DNA of 64,000 bases. It comes from Trichopria drosophilae. Lineage: Eukaryota > Arthropoda > Insecta > Hymenoptera > Diapriidae. The notes beneath the pieces were generated by a model. The model was given only the letters and a program-made list of their open reading frames with translations. It was not told the DNA's origin and did not search any database. The position numbers and the translations under genes were made by a program. This document shows, piece after piece, positions 59,371 to 64,000 of the stretch; the stretch's first letter is position 1; the number at the start of each line of letters is the position of its first letter. The DNA lies in contig CM059587.1 in NCBI GenBank assembly GCA_030407085.1, positions 101,489,001 through 101,553,000 on the forward strand. The letters are read 5' to 3'.

Positions 59371-62300
59371 GCGCATCGCTCAACTCGAACTGCGTTTATT
59401 GGTTAATATTGGTAATAAAAGATAATGCCCAGGAAGCGCACATCGAAAACAACCATTATCGGTACTCGCGTCCTCGATGGTGCAAGTATCCGGCTCAAGG
59501 TTATTGCTGGAAAATGCCATTTTTTTACGACTTTCATATCTACAATGATTCTAAGATAGCATAATTCATTGGTCCTGTTAGTCCGATCATTTTGTTTGAA
59601 AATTGTCCGATAAACAGCTTGAACCTCCAACATGATGCATGATTACAACAACGCGGTACAAATGCTTCCTTCAGATTGAACCCAAAATATTGCAAGTAGG
59701 AAACTCTGAGTTTGGAGATATTATCAACGAGAATATGCACCAGGACCAGAATCTTTGAATTCATAATTTGTACTTTGTCCTAATATTTATCAATGTTTGT
59801 TTCGTTGGTATCACTGGTCAATTTTTTTAGTTATGATTTAAAAAAAAATTGATATCACAAAACCATGCAATTCTTTATTCATATATTTTAAAGTAATTTT
59901 CAATTCTTACGTTTCAATCACAAAAAATAGTGAAATGCTTTTAAAAAACCGAGAAAACAGAATTTAAATATTTGTGAACTTAAGGATAAACATTTAATTA
60001 GATTTTTCGATATGCACCTTGAAAATTACTGTATCGCTAATTTTCATTGGAAATTTATAATCAGCGCATTAAATTCGTAAATATGTATTAATTCTGTCAA
60101 AATCGAAATGGAACCCTAATTAGAAGATTATCCTTAAGTCGAGCAAGTCGATTTTTCATTTCCTTAAACATAAAGGTCTCTAGTATATTTTTAAAATGTA
60201 CCATTCTTTGTAAGTTTACAAATTTTTAAACTTATTTTTCACAAAATCACCTTTTTTGAACCGTTAATTAAAATTTAAAAAAAATAAACCTGGTTGTCTT
60301 GTGCGTGTGCGGTTATTTTGCGCGGTTAGAAATAATTTTGATATATTTTTAATGTAAACGAGAATTGTTAGATTGCTGATATACGCAATGGTCCATCATT
60401 TAAAAAATCAATATTCTTAAAATCGGCTGCATGAATTATTATGCAACTAAATTTAAGTGAAGAAGATTTTGGTATTTTTCGGCCATTATAATTAAGTAGA
60501 CAATAATAAATATTGTAAACAATAAAGTTGGCAATGATTGCATAACTGTGATATCAGTTCACGCGATACTCGTCACTATTGTTTTAATTAATGTAGCCAG
60601 CCCTTCTTCACTTACAATGAGAAAAGTGTATTTTATCAGTTACTATCCCTTGGCTTTTAAAAAGTGTATTATAGCCCTTAAAAGAAATATTATAACCAGT
60701 AAAATCCTCCGTCTTTCAGCATTTGTTTTTGACAGATTATACGAAACTGTATTAAACTCTCCTATTTTAAAAGAATGTTTTATTATGACTAAAAGAAGGC
60801 ATTTTTAATATTTTAATTTGCTCGATAAATTTCCATAAACAAAAATTGTTTTTAGTTAAAGAGAAAAGGCTAAAATAAACTGACATATTGGTTAGAATAA
60901 TCTAAAATCTTCGTCTTTTAATAGGTAATAGAAAGATGGCAATCCCTATGCGTAAAATACTATCTTTTACGGGGCATAAGAATTCTAATACTGGGTAAAA
61001 ATACTTTTCTCAGTGTATGTTAAACGGTCGAAACGTTTTAAATATAGTTTTAGTTCAATAATTTTTGAGTTTCCGTTACTCTTTTAATAAACTGTAAAGA
61101 TAATATTAACGTTTTATAGTATTCCAAAAATAATACCACAACGTTATCAATATTTAAATCATTAAGAAAAAACATTAATGTATTCCTCAAAATATATAAG
61201 ACATATGAAACTCCAGATGCTATATTTCAAGCAGTTTTCCTTACACAATTCATTTCCTTGCATTATTGTTCTTCCGGGTTCTATGTTTATATTCCCCTTT
61301 AATAAAGTACACTAAGAAAAGCATTTGTGTCTGCTTAGTGACATTTGGTAATAGTTATAAAATGTATGTTTGTATGCGACAATTTGGATATATTTGTTAA
61401 AATATAGAACACGTGATTTAGGAAGATGAGTCTTTTAGTGGTTTCATTGTTATTGAATTAAACTTTTTTCAAGGTAAAGTATATTAATTTTATTAATTAC
61501 GTTACAGCATTTTCTTTAGAAAATTTACGCTCCTAAGTCATCATCATATTTAGATATGAAAATGTTAACTAAATCTATTCATATTATTGTTAATTTAACT
61601 CCTTAATTGTGTCAACATCGCATAATTAATAAATAGAGATAATGTCTTAGCGTTGACTCTATTAAAAAATTATTTGTTAGCTACTGCAGAAATAAAAACA
61701 TGGTTGTAAAATGCCTTGTACCACGAATTCATTACCTAATAATATTATTTAAACTTAGTTGGTTTTTGCAATATCTGTATTGTCTTATTTATTACATTAA
61801 ATGTAAAAACGATTTTAAATCACAAAAATTTACCATAAGTGTTTTAAAATATACTCATCCCATTTAAAACACTAAAAAATGAATTCACTATTTTGAATCA
61901 GTGACTCATTTTTCAATGAATATTCACTGTTTCAAATTATGAATTGTAGGGAAAAATCATACAAAGCTAAATTAAAATAAAATCTCTTTGGTCGAATAAA
62001 GTTCGTAACTGGCAAATTTTTATTTTCCTTCCTTGTTTTGCAAAGTGATATCCAGTCTTGTAATAGGTTAGATTTCGAAAAAGCCTATTTTAATCCTTAA
62101 CTTGCAGTTGCGTTCCAGGTTTTATTTTGTATATAAAAAAGAGCCCAGAAGTTAGGGAAGAGAAATAAATGAAATACACTTGCACATACTATTTTTTGTA
62201 TAAATAATACTTGCATTCCTAAAAATGTATATAAGTTTGTTTTTATTTTTTCTTTGCCGAGTTTGTTATTTTCAGAAATCTGAAATAATGATAATATCCA

Positions 62301-64000
62301 AGAAATGTTTCTGTTTTGCTTTCGGCACCTCTTCAGCTGATCTCTATGACAGAATGTAATAAACACATATTAATTACTAAGATGGATACATCAGACAAAT
62401 ACCTCAGTATTTCCGAAATATTTTTCAGATCAATGTTTTTTCAAAATTTCTCGCAGATTCCTCACTTTTTTATTTGTCTTAGAATCGTTACTGCACATGA
62501 CTATTTTTTAAAATTGCTTCACTTGTTTTTAATTACATATGTTTTACAAGATTTACAATGAAAAATATTTCTGTAGAAATGTGCATGGGTATAAATTATT
62601 TCAGATTTGTATATAAATATACATAATATTTACCGACCTATTCTGAAATGAAAAAAAGTTTTAAAATTTTCCAAGCACAATATTTCGAAGCATATGTTAT
62701 TTATACAAAACGAACTCTCAAGAAAATAGAGCATTTTTAAGATAAATTGATTTGTAATTATAAAAGTTGTTTTTAATGCTTTCTCAGAAGAGATAATAGA
62801 TAATCACAAACATAATGTCATTTTTATTTATTTCTTACTAATTTATTTATTACAAGTTGTCGAAATTTAGTAATTAATTCATGTATTTCGAAAGAAATTT
62901 GGAGATTTAATTTATTTGTAGTTTAGCGTTATGATAAATAACGCGATAAGACCAAAAACAAATGAATTATAACAACTACTATTTGATTCCATAATGATTA
63001 CATATATAAATTTTATAAACAGGCACATGCTTTTTTTTAAATAATAAACTTAAAAAACGGTTGCGTTGCTTTTTAAATTTCATAAATTAACATACTTCTT
63101 AACGCAAAAATTTGATTGGGTAATGGTTGGAATGTGATACATATTCTAATTATTAAATCCTTTGTTAATATTAAACATTCGATATTAAAATTATCAGATC
63201 TTATTACTTATTAACAAATTATCTATAACGCTAAATTTAAAAGCATACAAAATCATCAAACTAAATGCTTATTAAATGAAAATGAGTAAGAAAGCTTCAT
63301 TGCATTTTTTATTTGTTAACAGTGCAACATATAATAAATATGGTAAGATAATATCATGCACTAAGAAAACTGGTTTACACAAGTAAACATTTATTTGAAT
63401 AGTAGCAAGTAAATATTTATGCTAATGAAGAAAATCATTCCGTAAATTTAGCTGTCAGTTCAGTAGACGCGATCTATATAAAACTCTATTAATTTTGGTC
63501 AATGTCTAATCAAAACCTTCGTCAGACTATGAATAAAGTAGTATTTTTTAGTTGTGTATTATGTATAACAAAAATATAAATACATATCCTGAGATGTAAT
63601 CGCATGAAATATATTGTGTGATAAATTAAGCTCCGGTAGTTTATATTTGTACACTGAGGAAGAACTGACAGACAATCAGATAAAAACTGATTCAAATATT
63701 GCAAAAATAAAATACATAAATATCAACTTCAGAAAAATGGCAAATAGTTTATGATATAATTGTTATGGATCCATTGCGCATGATAGTTAAAATAAAAAAA
63801 ATAAATACAAGTCGCATTACTCACACTTTATAGGCCTCTAATTTTGGTATACATATTTTATCCAGAATCTGAATCTTGTTTCAGAAACTCTTAGCTTCGA
63901 TCGTATTATCGAAAGACTAAATCCCAAATCGCAAGACCGAGAATTCCTTTACATCCGTGAATTTAAATAATCAAATCGTGGATGTTAAATTATTAACAGA
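59371..64000. other. Upstream region of the secreted-protein gene, then AT-rich non-coding DNA
   Basis: The first 300 bases (to about 59660) are less AT-rich and may be promoter-proximal sequence. The minus-strand frames there (59403-59764) have no domain. From about 59770 to the window end the DNA is AT-rich with no supported gene, RNA or repeat. The frames at 60548-60808 (no ATG start), 62097-62366 and 62316-62561 look like chance. Confidence 0.4.

Noticed and set aside
60548..60808. 86-codon plus-strand frame with a hydrophobic start.
   Set aside because: It begins at GTG rather than ATG, no promoter or splice signal is evident, and the composition is that of AT-rich chance frames.
1..64000. 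CRISPR array, bacterial operon, integrated viral genome or rRNA gene.
   Set aside because: No regularly spaced identical repeats, no compact same-strand coding clusters, no viral structural or polymerase frames other than the Penelope-like RT, and no rRNA-like sequence were seen.

Overview
The window looks like AT-rich chromosomal DNA from an insect. The evidence is spliced exons with GT-AG introns, a nuclear tRNA-Leu gene with an intron, a Penelope-like retroelement, many short inverted-repeat (MITE or foldback) elements, and a short run of the insect telomeric unit CCTAA. The order cannot be proved from this sequence. Most of the listed open reading frames are chance or antisense frames in intronic or intergenic DNA. 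No bacterial operon, CRISPR array or viral genome is visible.

Layout. From 1 to about 30,680 there is mostly AT-rich non-coding DNA. It is interrupted by GC- and CpG-richer islands (1-320, 1690-2650, 17380-18180, 24700-25560) and by several inverted-repeat elements. At 30,688-30,899 on the minus strand lies a first coding exon with a signal peptide and the first half of an Ig-like domain. A GC-rich block at 31,180-31,620 is its probable promoter or 5' UTR. The rest of that gene would lie at lower coordinates, but its other exons could not be identified. At 36,707-36,825 (minus) there is a tRNA-Leu(CAA) gene with a 36-nt intron and a long oligo-T terminator. At about 37,130-39,005 (minus) there is a 5'-truncated Penelope-like element with an intact reverse transcriptase C-terminal part and a GIY-YIG endonuclease, next to nested foldback repeats (39,005-39,475). 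Further foldback or MITE elements sit at 41,681, 45,655 and 47,521.

The main finding is a complete four-exon gene on the minus strand, 49,444-59,296, which single-frame ORF calling breaks up. The joined exons encode a 206-residue secreted protein with 10 cysteines. All introns are phase 0 with GT-AG borders, and a TATA box and initiator are placed as expected before exon 1. The protein appears to contain two diverged copies of a module of about 45 residues (Asp-Met-Gln start, then two cysteines 22 residues apart). I do not recognise the family. Its long introns carry a 747-bp foldback element and a tandem array that together hold five exact TCAAGGTCA sites, the FTZ-F1/ERR-type nuclear receptor half-site.

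The right end, 59,400-64,000, shows no further gene.
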